A DNA stretch of 64,000 bases from Pseudoalteromonas sp. '520P1 No. 423' (GTDB lineage Bacteria > Pseudomonadota > Gammaproteobacteria > Enterobacterales > Alteromonadaceae), in the NCBI RefSeq assembly GCF_001269985.1, contig NZ_BBZB01000001.1:3906001-3970000 (forward strand). Reading direction: 5' to 3'. A program made the position numbers and the translations under genes. Below, piece by piece: positions 56,390-64,000 of the stretch; position 1 is the stretch's first letter, and every line of letters begins with the position of its first letter. The notes under the pieces are model-generated. The model ran no database searches. It saw only the letters and a list, made by a program, of their open reading frames with translations, and was not told the DNA's origin.

Positions 56390-57976
56390 ATGACGACAAC
56401 TACAGTCTCAGCGCCTAATAAGGAAAAAGGTTGGTTTAATCGCTTTTTAGCTACGGTTGAATTTTTAGGTAACATGTTACCTCACCCTATTACCTTGTTT
56501 GCTTTATTTTGTTTAGCCATCATCATATTCAGCGGCATTGCCAGTTGGTTTGGTTTATCTGCAATAGATCCGCGCCCAATAGGTTCCGCAGGTAGAGAAG
56601 CTGATGGCGTGATTGAAGTTGTCAGTTTATTGAGTGCTGATGGATTACAAAGAATCGTTACGGGTTTAGTAACTAACTTCACCGGTTTTGCACCATTAGG
56701 CACAGTATTAGTTGCACTATTAGGTGTAAGTGTTGCTGAACATTCAGGTTTATTATCTGCATCAATGCGCGGCATGGTAATGGGCGCATCAAAAAGATTA
56801 GTTACCTTTATGGTGGTATTTGCAGCTATATTGTCTAATACCGCATCAGAGCTAGGCTATGTTGTGCTGATCCCATTAGCCGCTATGATATTTCATAGTT
56901 TAGGTCGCCATCCTTTAGCGGGTCTTGCAGCTGCATTTGCCGGCGTATCTGGTGGTTATAGTGCTAACTTATTATTAGGCACGATAGATCCTTTACTTGC
57001 AGGTATTACAACTCCCGCGGCGCAAATGATAGATCCTAATTACCAAGTAGGTCCTGAGGCTAACTGGTATTTCATGATGATTTCAACTGTATTAATCGCT
57101 ATTTTGGGCACCTTTGTTACAGAAAAAATTGTAGAGCCGCGTTTAGGTAAATATAACGACAATGAAGCCAGTATTGATTTAAGCCAAAACAGCATAGATC
57201 ACTTAACTGTAACAGAGAAAAAAGGCCTAAAATATGCAGGTATTGCTTTATTAGTGATGTCTGGCTTATTAGCACTTACAATCGCACCAAGTGACGGTAT
57301 TTTAAGACATCCAGACACAGGCCTAGTAGCAGGCTCTCCTTTCTTAAAAGGCATCGTTGTATTTATCTTTATCACATTTGCCATTCCTGGCTTTGTTTAT
57401 GGTCGTGTTGTTGGCACTATGCGTAATGATAGAGATGTCATTGATGCGATGTCTAAAAGCATGAGTTCTATGGGCATGTATATCGTATTAGTCTTTTTTG
57501 CAGCGCAATTTGTTGCGTTTTTCAAATGGACAAACCTAGGGACTATTTTAGCGGTAAATGGCGCGACATTGTTACAAGCGATGAACTTAACAGGTCCTGA
57601 AGTATTTGTACTATTCATTCTAATGTGTGCCTTTGTAAACTTAAGCTTAGGCTCTTCTTCTGCACAATGGGCTATTACAGCACCCATTTTTGTGCCGATG
57701 CTAATGTTAATTGGTTACGCACCAGAAACCATTCAAGCGGCTTATAGAATTGGCGATTCCGTAACAAACTTAATCACCCCTATGATGAGTTATTTTGGTT
57801 TAATTCTCGCGGTAGCAGTTAAATATAAAAAAGATATGGGCATAGGTACTCTTATCGCCACGATGCTGCCTTATAGTATTGTCTTCTTTTTTGGTTGGGT
57901 TGCTTTATTTTATGTTTGGGTATTTGTTTTTAATATGCCTGTAGGTCCTGGTTCACCTATTTATTACCAGCCATAA
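56390..57976 (+). CDS. AbgT family transporter
   Basis: 528 residues from the ATG at 56390 (a TTG at 56369 also opens the frame). About 12 membrane helices. Characteristic regions: LGNMLPHPITLFALFC, LLGVSVAEHSGLLSASMRGM, SNTASELGYVVLIPL, FAGVSGGYSANLLLGTIDPL and NLSLGSSSAQWAITAPIFVP. AbgT proteins export or import p-aminobenzoyl-glutamate-like compounds; MtrF-type members export sulfonamides. No abgAB genes are adjacent. Confidence 0.93.
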   Translation: MTTTTVSAPNKEKGWFNRFLATVEFLGNMLPHPITLFALFCLAIIIFSGIASWFGLSAIDPRPIGSAGREADGVIEVVSLLSADGLQRIVTGLVTNFTGFAPLGTVLVALLGVSVAEHSGLLSASMRGMVMGASKRLVTFMVVFAAILSNTASELGYVVLIPLAAMIFHSLGRHPLAGLAAAFAGVSGGYSANLLLGTIDPLLAGITTPAAQMIDPNYQVGPEANWYFMMISTVLIAILGTFVTEKIVEPRLGKYNDNEASIDLSQNSIDHLTVTEKKGLKYAGIALLVMSGLLALTIAPSDGILRHPDTGLVAGSPFLKGIVVFIFITFAIPGFVYGRVVGTMRNDRDVIDAMSKSMSSMGMYIVLVFFAAQFVAFFKWTNLGTILAVNGATLLQAMNLTGPEVFVLFILMCAFVNLSLGSSSAQWAITAPIFVPMLMLIGYAPETIQAAYRIGDSVTNLITPMMSYFGLILAVAVKYKKDMGIGTLIATMLPYSIVFFFGWVALFYVWVFVFNMPVGPGSPIYYQP

Positions 57977-58004
57977 ATAATACCCAAAGCGTTAGATATT
58001 TTAT

Positions 58005-58031
58005 AAAAAGCCAGGTTATCCTGGCTTTTTT
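58005..58031 (+). terminator. Terminator after abgT-like gene
   Basis: An 11-bp stem (AAAAAGCCAGG with CCTGGCTTTTT) and 4-nt loop, ending in T6. Confidence 0.9.
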
Positions 58032-58085
58032 ATTCTTCACATTTACGTATACTCAATTGCATTAAATCTCACTTAAAACAATATA

Positions 58086-59003
58086 ATGAAAAAAACGATT
58101 ATCACAGTTATTATCATAGTTGCTTCTATTGGTGTTTATCACAACCTTCCTAAAAATGAAGTTAATGAAAATGTCACTTTAAATAGCGCTCTCTTTGAAC
58201 AAGCAGCTAACCATGGCAAACTCAAATTAGATGAGATAGATGAAGCATCCGGCTTAGTCGCAAGTCATAATAATCCAAGAGCTTTTTGGACTCATAACGA
58301 CAGTGGAGATAAAAATCGCATTTTTTTAATATCTCAATCAGGTGACAACCTAGGCACTTATACCTTAGAAGGTGCGATTGCTCGAGATTGGGAAGATATC
58401 AGTATAGGACCAGGCCCCAAAGCTAATACTAGCTATTTATACGTGGGTGATATTGGTGATAACCGCGCTCAATACAAAGAAAAAGTAATTTACCGTTTTA
58501 TGGAGCCTAATGTCAGTCAGCAAGCCAGTGATAACCAAATCAACATTGCAAAAGAGCATATTGATACTATCACCTTCGAATTCCCTGATGGCAAGCGAGA
58601 TGCTGAAACTTTAATGGTAGATCCGATCACCAAAGATATTTTTGTTATTTCAAAACGAGAAAAGCAAGTCGGTGTTTATGTTGCTCGCTACCCACAATCA
58701 ACAACACAGATAAATATATTAACTAAGGTAGCAACCCTTGATATCCATAAAATAGTCGCGGGTGATATTTCAGTTGCTGGCAATGAAGTATTATTAAAAG
58801 ACTATCAAAATATTTATTACTGGAAAAAACAAGCTAATGAGTCCATTGAAGAACTATTAACAACAGCACCTCAACGTTTGCCCTATAAAGCCGAACCACA
58901 AGGTGAAGCAATCGCATGGAAACAAGATAGCAGTGGATTTTATACATTAAGCGAAGCATCGAGCAGTGGCGCAGCTAAAATGTACTTTTATAAAAGAAAA
59001 TAA
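58086..59003 (+). CDS. Beta-propeller-like protein, paralogue of 7016-7918
   Basis: 305 residues. N-terminal signal anchor (3-20). Landmarks in order: DEIDEASGLVASHNNPRAFW, THNDSGDKNRIFLI, ARDWEDISIGPGPK, YVGDIGDNRAQYKEKVIYRF, GKRDAETLMVDP, GDISVAGNEVLLKDYQNIYY and EPQGEAIAWKQDSSGFYTLS. These are the same blocks as in the 7016-7918 protein, with weaker conservation between them. The repeated 'value pairs' (DIF/LYVG) point to a propeller fold. Function unknown. Confidence 0.75.
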   Translation: MKKTIITVIIIVASIGVYHNLPKNEVNENVTLNSALFEQAANHGKLKLDEIDEASGLVASHNNPRAFWTHNDSGDKNRIFLISQSGDNLGTYTLEGAIARDWEDISIGPGPKANTSYLYVGDIGDNRAQYKEKVIYRFMEPNVSQQASDNQINIAKEHIDTITFEFPDGKRDAETLMVDPITKDIFVISKREKQVGVYVARYPQSTTQINILTKVATLDIHKIVAGDISVAGNEVLLKDYQNIYYWKKQANESIEELLTTAPQRLPYKAEPQGEAIAWKQDSSGFYTLSEASSSGAAKMYFYKRK

Positions 59004-59204
59004 AAATATAAACAAGTTAATACAGTCCATATAAAGAACTGTATTAAATTGATTCTCATATTTATCATTTAATTTCCCCCTTAATCACCAAATTTATCCG
59101 TTTAACACATAAGTCTCATCTCTCTTTTTAAAAACGCTAATCTAGACCTATCAAAACAAAACAGTCATCAATAATTTAACGCTTATATAGCACAGGGAAC
59201 GACT

Positions 59205-59528
59205 ATGAAAACATTAAAAGTATTAGCAGCAACTATCGCATTATCTTCAGTAACACTTGCAGGCTCTGCAATGGCAGATACTAAACATATTCAAGCGACT
59301 GATAACTCAGTTTCAACTGAAATTTGTGTTGCTGCAGCAAAAGGCAAGCTTATGAAGTTTAGCCAAGCAGTTACAAAGTCACGCCTTTCAATGAAAAAAG
59401 TCGCTGATGTAGTTAGCTGTAATGGACTTGATATTGCCAGCTTCGCACAAGAACAAGGTGCCAATAAAGTCGCTAAAAAAATTAATAGCTACCGCACACA
59501 ACCGGCACAATATATCGCTAAAATTTAA
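59205..59528 (+). CDS. DUF3718 family small periplasmic protein
   Basis: 107 residues. Signal peptide (1-24, ending AMA), mature part with two cysteines (TEICVAAAKG and VVSCNGLDIASFA) that could form a disulfide. This matches DUF3718, a family of unknown function in Alteromonadales-type bacteria. An AGGGAACG-type Shine-Dalgarno sequence is upstream. Monocistronic, followed by a strong hairpin. Confidence 0.8.
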   Translation: MKTLKVLAATIALSSVTLAGSAMADTKHIQATDNSVSTEICVAAAKGKLMKFSQAVTKSRLSMKKVADVVSCNGLDIASFAQEQGANKVAKKINSYRTQPAQYIAKI

Positions 59529-59572
59529 AGTTATATGTAATAAATAACTTTAAACTGAGAATCAGTCATCAG

Positions 59573-59606
59573 CTAAAAAGCCGCACTTTAAAGTACGGCT
59601 TTTTAG
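59573..59606 (+). terminator. Terminator after the DUF3718 gene
   Basis: CTAAAAAGCCG-type 5' arm pairs with CGGCTTTTTAG around a second inner dyad ACTTTAAAGT. T5 in the 3' arm. Strong hairpin. Confidence 0.88.
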
Positions 59607-59705
59607 TGTTTAAATTCTTTTACACATATTTTATTAGATTAAATTTGTGACACTTACTAACTATGATTACAATAACTTTAAGTATTAATCTAAAGCTTCC
59701 TTTTA

Positions 59706-60410
59706 ATGAAACCACATATTCAGACACTGCTCACTTTATTGACTAAAAAAGACTTTAAAGCGCTTTTAGCTTTTTACCAGCAATCTAACGAGATTGAAAA
59801 TATAGACCAATTAGCATTTGTATATCAGCAAGGTCAAAAGTCTTTATCTGTGTTTGAGTTTTACCAGCAAATTGCAACTAAATTCATAGAATCAAAAGGC
59901 TTACCCGAAACACTGATAAATCAAATTAATACGAGTGACGCATTAAGTTTTTTTACGCCTGCACTACAGCTAAATGACAATTTTAGTAAAGTAAATCAGC
60001 AACAAAGAAATGCTCTGCACTTTTTATTAGTGGGTAAAGCACAATACTCAGAGTTACCGCCATTTAACTACTTACGCTCTATGATGTTATTTGAAAGTAA
60101 TGAATCACTCAGCTCTGCTTTAACACAAAGAGATTATAAAAACTTAACACCAATAGAAGCATATATGCTGGCAAATACTAATTTAAATACTTTGCCTGCG
60201 CATGAGTTCACCGCATTATTAGCTTTAATTGAAATTGAAACAGCACAGCAATCCATTGATTTAAAAAATTATGCAAATGTTATACAGGCGGTAAAAATAT
60301 TATTTAAGAAACAAAATATGACTGTTGATGAAGAATTGCAACGCGTTTTACTCATTGCAACTTATTATGAAAAATCCACTAATCAAATAATAGGCGACTT
60401 AATAAACTAG
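59706..60410 (+). CDS. Hypothetical protein, helical, unknown
   Basis: 234 residues, no signal peptide or membrane segment, almost all predicted helical (LLTLLTKKDFKALLAFYQQS; FNYLRSMMLFESNESLSSAL; DEELQRVLLIATYYEKS). Repeated helix pairs would fit an alpha-solenoid, but I recognise no family. The codon usage looks like its neighbours. It stands alone between the DUF3718 gene and yacG, on the same strand, with ~160 bp on each side. Confidence 0.6.
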   Translation: MKPHIQTLLTLLTKKDFKALLAFYQQSNEIENIDQLAFVYQQGQKSLSVFEFYQQIATKFIESKGLPETLINQINTSDALSFFTPALQLNDNFSKVNQQQRNALHFLLVGKAQYSELPPFNYLRSMMLFESNESLSSALTQRDYKNLTPIEAYMLANTNLNTLPAHEFTALLALIEIETAQQSIDLKNYANVIQAVKILFKKQNMTVDEELQRVLLIATYYEKSTNQIIGDLIN

Positions 60411-60619
60411 TCAATATTACTCATATACTAAGCTGGTTCTTTAATTAACAATAACCTCCTATCGCTTAGGATATATACGCCTATTACTTATATTTCAATC
60501 CACTTTAAGCTAAAATTAGGTAAAATATTATAAATATCTGACTTTAGAGCAAGTGATAAAATAGCTGCAGATTGAGCTTTTATTTACAAAACCAAAAATT
60601 TAAAACGAGACTATTTAAC

Positions 60620-60853
60620 ATGACATTAGAAGTAAACTGCCCTACTTGCCAAAACAAAGTTGTTTGGAATGAAAAATCAGAACATCGCCCTTTTTGTTCT
60701 AAGCGTTGTCAATTAATTGATTTAGGCGAGTGGTCATTTGAGAATAATAAAATTTCGTCACCTATGAAAGTTGATGCTGAAATATCTGCAGATATGATAG
60801 AGGATATTGAAGCCATGCTTGCAGCAAATGAGCAAGATTTTTTTAAGGAGTAG
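60620..60853 (+). CDS. yacG: DNA gyrase inhibitor YacG (zinc-binding)
   Basis: Start at 60620 gives [18 protein letters not shown], as in the family; a TTG at 60572 also opens the frame. 77 residues with one zinc site C7PTC...[14 protein letters not shown] (four Cys). YacG binds GyrB and inhibits gyrase. The stop overlaps the convergent START-domain gene by 11 nt. Confidence 0.9.
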   Translation: MTLEVNCPTCQNKVVWNEKSEHRPFCSKRCQLIDLGEWSFENNKISSPMKVDAEISADMIEDIEAMLAANEQDFFKE

Positions 60854-61487
60854 ATTTTAACGCTTTGAATAAGTTTTTGAATGTATTAAATGCCCCTGAC
60901 AATGCGAACTGGTTAATTAACCAGTTCGGTAATGAACCACCTGGTTCAGCATAAGCCATATAAGTTATTTCAAGCATACCATCTTGTACTGGAGTTAATC
61001 GCCAACTGGCTTCAACCCCCGTTATAGCGATATTGTTACCATTTTTTTCAATGCCATCAGTTAAACTGGGTGGAGCCGTTTTCATTTTAATCAATAAGCT
61101 CCCATCGTCATAATACTGATAAATAGAATAAGTCAGCATATCACGATTTTTAAAAGGCCAAGGAGCATTAAATACACTATAAACAATATTCTCAACTTCA
61201 GATAAATGTTTTATAACAGATACCGATATAACACCATCTAACCATTGTGTGGCATTCTCAGTATCTTCAAGTAAAAAGACAAAGTCACTTACCTTAGCCT
61301 TTAATGTCGTCTGAGCTTTTAATTTAACTAAGCCTGTATGCGTATTTTTTTTATAAACTTTAATCCCAGATTTATTTTTATATAATACCCAAGGCTCAGT
61401 TGAATATGCCATGCTTATATTTAATACAGTAAGCATAAATAACAAGTATAATTTTATTTTTCCATTAATAAGCAAGTTACTAATCAT
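60843..61487 (-). CDS. START-domain lipid-binding-type protein
   Basis: 214 residues with a signal peptide (about 1-29). Landmarks: [40 protein letters not shown] and [20 protein letters not shown], ending [19 protein letters not shown]. These match bacterial START proteins, which have a hydrophobic pocket. Ligand unknown. Starts 16 nt after the CYTH-CHAD stop, so they form an operon. Confidence 0.85.
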   Translation of the reverse strand: MISNLLINGKIKLYLLFMLTVLNISMAYSTEPWVLYKNKSGIKVYKKNTHTGLVKLKAQTTLKAKVSDFVFLLEDTENATQWLDGVISVSVIKHLSEVENIVYSVFNAPWPFKNRDMLTYSIYQYYDDGSLLIKMKTAPPSLTDGIEKNGNNIAITGVEASWRLTPVQDGMLEITYMAYAEPGGSLPNWLINQFALSGAFNTFKNLFKALKSTP

Positions 61488-61503
61488 TTCGCATCATCAG
61501 TAT

Positions 61504-63057
61504 TCAGCGCCAATATGGTGCTGATTTAAATGTCGCTAAACGACTTTGCTCCATTGCTGAAAGCAAATTTTCTGATTTTTGTTCTAGCCAGATTTTGATT
61601 TTACTTAAACTGTCATCATTTTGCGCTGAGCATAAACGTTTAAGGTAATCTAAAGTACATAATTCATCAATGCCATCAATTATATCTAACCAAGGAGTTC
61701 TAAATTCTTCTCTTAATGCTTGATTAAACAAGTCACCTAAACAACAGCCGCTTAATAAATTCCGCTCTAATTGTTCTTTTTGGGCTATATAGGTTTTTTC
61801 TGATATATCCTGTTCTGAACCAATTAAACCTCTAATTTCATGCCAATCTTTTTCAAATAAACTCGCGGCTTTATCTGTTACTTTCTGCTCAGCTAATAGT
61901 AAGTGTGTGGCATTCCAATCATTTTGCCATTTTTCATCAACTAAAAAAATAGTCAAATTTAAAATTAAATGATTGTATCGCGCACTACAAAATACTTGAT
62001 GCATTTTGCTGACGTCAGGATGTTGTAGCTTTAAGTTATCTATAACTTGATTTAACTCAGGTGCGCTTTTTATCTTTTTATAATAAGCATGTTTTTTTGA
62101 AGTGTAATTTTTTAGTTGAACAGCCGTTTCAACCCAACTCAACTCTTTTAAAAGCCAGTTTAATTCATCTAATAAAGGTTTGATTTTATCTTTATTTAAA
62201 ATATTACTAAACAAACCAAAAGCATGAATAATAACGCTTACACCATCATTAATGCGCTTTAAAGTATGTAAAGCCGGGGCATCAAAGTAACATTGCTCAT
62301 GTTTTTGCACAAACTCGATACCATACTGTAAACATGCGCTAAATGCTTGTTCTAACGTACTATCTGGCGCTAAAGACACCGAGTTTAATGTGCTATCAGC
62401 GATAAGCGGTTTATTGTCTGCAATACGATATCCTCGCGCAGCTTTACTATATAATCCAAGCCTAACCTCTGAATGCGAAATTAATTTTTGAGCGAGTATA
62501 AATAAATCTGAACGACTACCACTGACCAACTCCATTTCAACTTCACAAATGGTTTCAACTTGATTTGATGCGCTGATCTCCCCTTTATCTAAAACAAGCT
62601 CTATTTTAGTGCCAGATTCAGTTTCTAAGATCCAAGTACGGCGTATAAAGTTAGTGCTAAATATTGGATAGATGTTTTTATTTATTGCATCAATCTGCAT
62701 ACCATGAGGCCAGATATTTGCGTCAAATAATGATAAATCAGGATGTTTACCCTCTAAAGGTAAATTGTATTCTGGTCGTTGATGCAAGCCACCAACAACT
62801 TTCCCGGCAAGTTTAATGGTTTGCTCACATTGATTATCATTGCATGTTTCACCACCAAAGCAGCGAGTTCTTAATCCAATATCAAGCGCTCTAAACTCTC
62901 GACTAGCAGTATCAAAATATGCATTTTGTAAATTTCTAGATGGCTTATTTATCACTTTTTTAGCAAATTCAGTGATAATAGCAGGAATGTGAGCGATGAC
63001 ATTATCTGAGACTAGAAATTTAAGCTCTATCTCAGTATCCGTTAGTTCTGTATCCAT
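61504..63057 (-). CDS. CYTH-CHAD domain inorganic triphosphatase-like protein (YgiF-like)
   Basis: 517 residues. CYTH domain at ~8-210 with EIELK (ExExK, residues 9-13), RTRCFGGETC and LDKGEIS. CHAD helical domain at ~230-500. E. coli YgiF (433 aa) has this order and is an inorganic triphosphatase. Here the CHAD part is longer. Divergent from the SH3/TM gene, as ygiF and ygiM are in E. coli, and upstream of the START gene. Confidence 0.88.
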   Translation of the reverse strand: MDTELTDTEIELKFLVSDNVIAHIPAIITEFAKKVINKPSRNLQNAYFDTASREFRALDIGLRTRCFGGETCNDNQCEQTIKLAGKVVGGLHQRPEYNLPLEGKHPDLSLFDANIWPHGMQIDAINKNIYPIFSTNFIRRTWILETESGTKIELVLDKGEISASNQVETICEVEMELVSGSRSDLFILAQKLISHSEVRLGLYSKAARGYRIADNKPLIADSTLNSVSLAPDSTLEQAFSACLQYGIEFVQKHEQCYFDAPALHTLKRINDGVSVIIHAFGLFSNILNKDKIKPLLDELNWLLKELSWVETAVQLKNYTSKKHAYYKKIKSAPELNQVIDNLKLQHPDVSKMHQVFCSARYNHLILNLTIFLVDEKWQNDWNATHLLLAEQKVTDKAASLFEKDWHEIRGLIGSEQDISEKTYIAQKEQLERNLLSGCCLGDLFNQALREEFRTPWLDIIDGIDELCTLDYLKRLCSAQNDDSLSKIKIWLEQKSENLLSAMEQSRLATFKSAPYWR

Positions 63058-63234
63058 TCGGTTTGGAAAATGACTTTAATAAGTAAACAAGTAGTCAAAA
63101 TAAACTAATCCTTAGTATAAAAGCAAATTTTTTGGAAAATAATATGCCTTCTAAATTATGTACCCTTGCTATTAAACCTTTAACTTCATATTATTAAGGC
63201 GCTTTTCATCTTAAAAAATAATCAAAGGCTCAAT

Positions 63235-63843
63235 ATGTTAAAACCATTCATTTTTGTCATCGCATTGCTAAGCTTTGCCTCCCATGTTGTTGCCGAAGAC
63301 AATATAATCAATACAGAGCAAACTGATGCTAAAAAAATATATATTACTGATAGCCTTTATATATATATGCATGCAGGTGCTGGTAAAAACTTTAGAATAT
63401 TAGGCTCTGTTAATGCAGGCACTGAACTTGATTTTTTAGAACAGGATGATGACTCTGGTTTCACAAAAGTAAAAGATACTAAAGGTAGAACGGGTTGGGT
63501 TGATAAACGTTATATCTCTAAAACGCCAGGACTGGCTTTTAAAAATCAAGAATTAACGCAAATAATGACAATTGCACAAAATGATTTAAGAGAAGCACAG
63601 ATTCAACTACCTAAGCTACAACAACAAAGTGCCATTTTGTTAACTGAGAATACAGATTTAAAACAACAAATAAAAACACTGAATGATAAAATAGAGCAGC
63701 AATCAAATTCAACACAAGCCGCTAATGAAAAAGAAAAACAACAATTGTTACTTTATGGTGGTGGTATTGCGTTCACCGGTTTGTTTATCGGTATTTTGCT
63801 TACTTTAATGTTGTCACGTCGTAAACGCAGCGGTTGGGCATAA
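63235..63843 (+). CDS. SH3-domain/coiled-coil inner-membrane protein (YgiM-like)
   Basis: 202 residues. Signal peptide (1-20, ending VVA), a bacterial SH3 domain at ~36-95 (YITDSLYIYMHAGAGKNFRI, EQDDDSGFTKVKDTKGRTGW), a coiled coil at ~110-165 (Gln/Leu-rich) and a C-terminal membrane helix (~172-193) followed by RRKRSGW. Matches TIGR04211/YgiM-type proteins. In E. coli ygiM precedes cca; here the next gene is outside the window. Confidence 0.87.
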   Translation: MLKPFIFVIALLSFASHVVAEDNIINTEQTDAKKIYITDSLYIYMHAGAGKNFRILGSVNAGTELDFLEQDDDSGFTKVKDTKGRTGWVDKRYISKTPGLAFKNQELTQIMTIAQNDLREAQIQLPKLQQQSAILLTENTDLKQQIKTLNDKIEQQSNSTQAANEKEKQQLLLYGGGIAFTGLFIGILLTLMLSRRKRSGWA

Positions 63844-64000
63844 GCTATTGAACATTAAATAGGGTTAGCGAGTACAACAAAGTCTCGCTAACTTAAAACA
63901 TCTATCCACCTCAAAACGATTAACGCACAGAACTTTCGACCTATGCTATCTCACACTGTAATTAAGATTCTTGAACTACGACACCATCATCATGCTTGAT

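Noticed and set aside
63844..64000. A further gene at the right edge
   Set aside because: The last 157 bases show no convincing start, terminator or conserved frame on either strand.

Overview
The window looks like chromosomal DNA of a marine gammaproteobacterium of the order Alteromonadales (Pseudoalteromonas/Colwellia-like; genus not fixed). It is AT-rich. Evidence is the long (367 aa) PurC, the Mn-dependent pyrophosphatase, families typical of this order (DUF2956, DUF3718, DUF4785-like, the 'Fis-annotated' small protein), many TonB/porin-type outer-membrane proteins, and E. coli-like neighbourhoods such as prlC near rsmJ and a CYTH/CHAD gene divergent from an SH3/TM gene (ygiF/ygiM). There are no rRNA genes, tRNA genes, CRISPR arrays or prophages that I can see.

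Layout. 1-6.7 kb: envelope and core genes (a Wzi-like fragment, waaA, DUF1415, a TetR regulator, coaD overlapping a second Wzi-like gene), a broken HDOD gene and a Cys-rich CWC/DUF5522 protein. 7-22 kb: beta-propeller protein plus sseA, purC, ppaC, ferritin, a secreted subtilase with two PPC domains, peroxiredoxin, MCP, rsmJ, a broken response regulator, prlC, gorA. 22-26 kb: a probable zinc island, made of a His-rich TonB receptor and an AztD-like lipoprotein behind a Zur-like box and bracketed by two copies of the same long palindrome. 26-39 kb: LysR/SDR pair, EAL-HDOD protein, NnrS remnant, PhnA-like protein, BtuB with a cobalamin riboswitch, a decayed DsbB/DsbA-like pair, yajQ, vanZ-like gene, ketopantoate reductase, porin, REC-REC-GGDEF protein, rarD. 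39-42.5 kb: recQ between two copies of a MITE-like repeat, then cytochrome c and a DUF3630-like gene.

42.5-48.5 kb is the accessory, decaying part: an Omp85-like protein, a frameshifted AMMECR1 gene, two small conserved genes, a porin O/P pseudogene cut by an IS5-family fragment, an unknown STAS-sized protein, an IS200 remnant and a urea-transporter fragment. 48.6-56.2 kb: lipase plus DUF4785-like pair, S9-like hydrolase, a second IS200 remnant, HopJ-family protein, solute-binding protein, a CadC-like membrane regulator and a DsbC-like/DsbA-like pair. 56.4-64 kb: AbgT transporter, a second beta-propeller protein, DUF3718, an unknown gene, yacG, START-domain protein, CYTH-CHAD phosphatase and an SH3/coiled-coil membrane protein.

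Two themes stand out. One is metal and cofactor uptake at the outer membrane (zinc island, B12 receptor with riboswitch, ferritin). The other is gene decay: about ten pseudogenes or mobile-element remnants in 64 kb, several hitting signalling (HDOD, response regulator) or respiration/redox genes (NnrS, DsbA/B). This could be real relaxed selection, or in part indel errors in the assembly.
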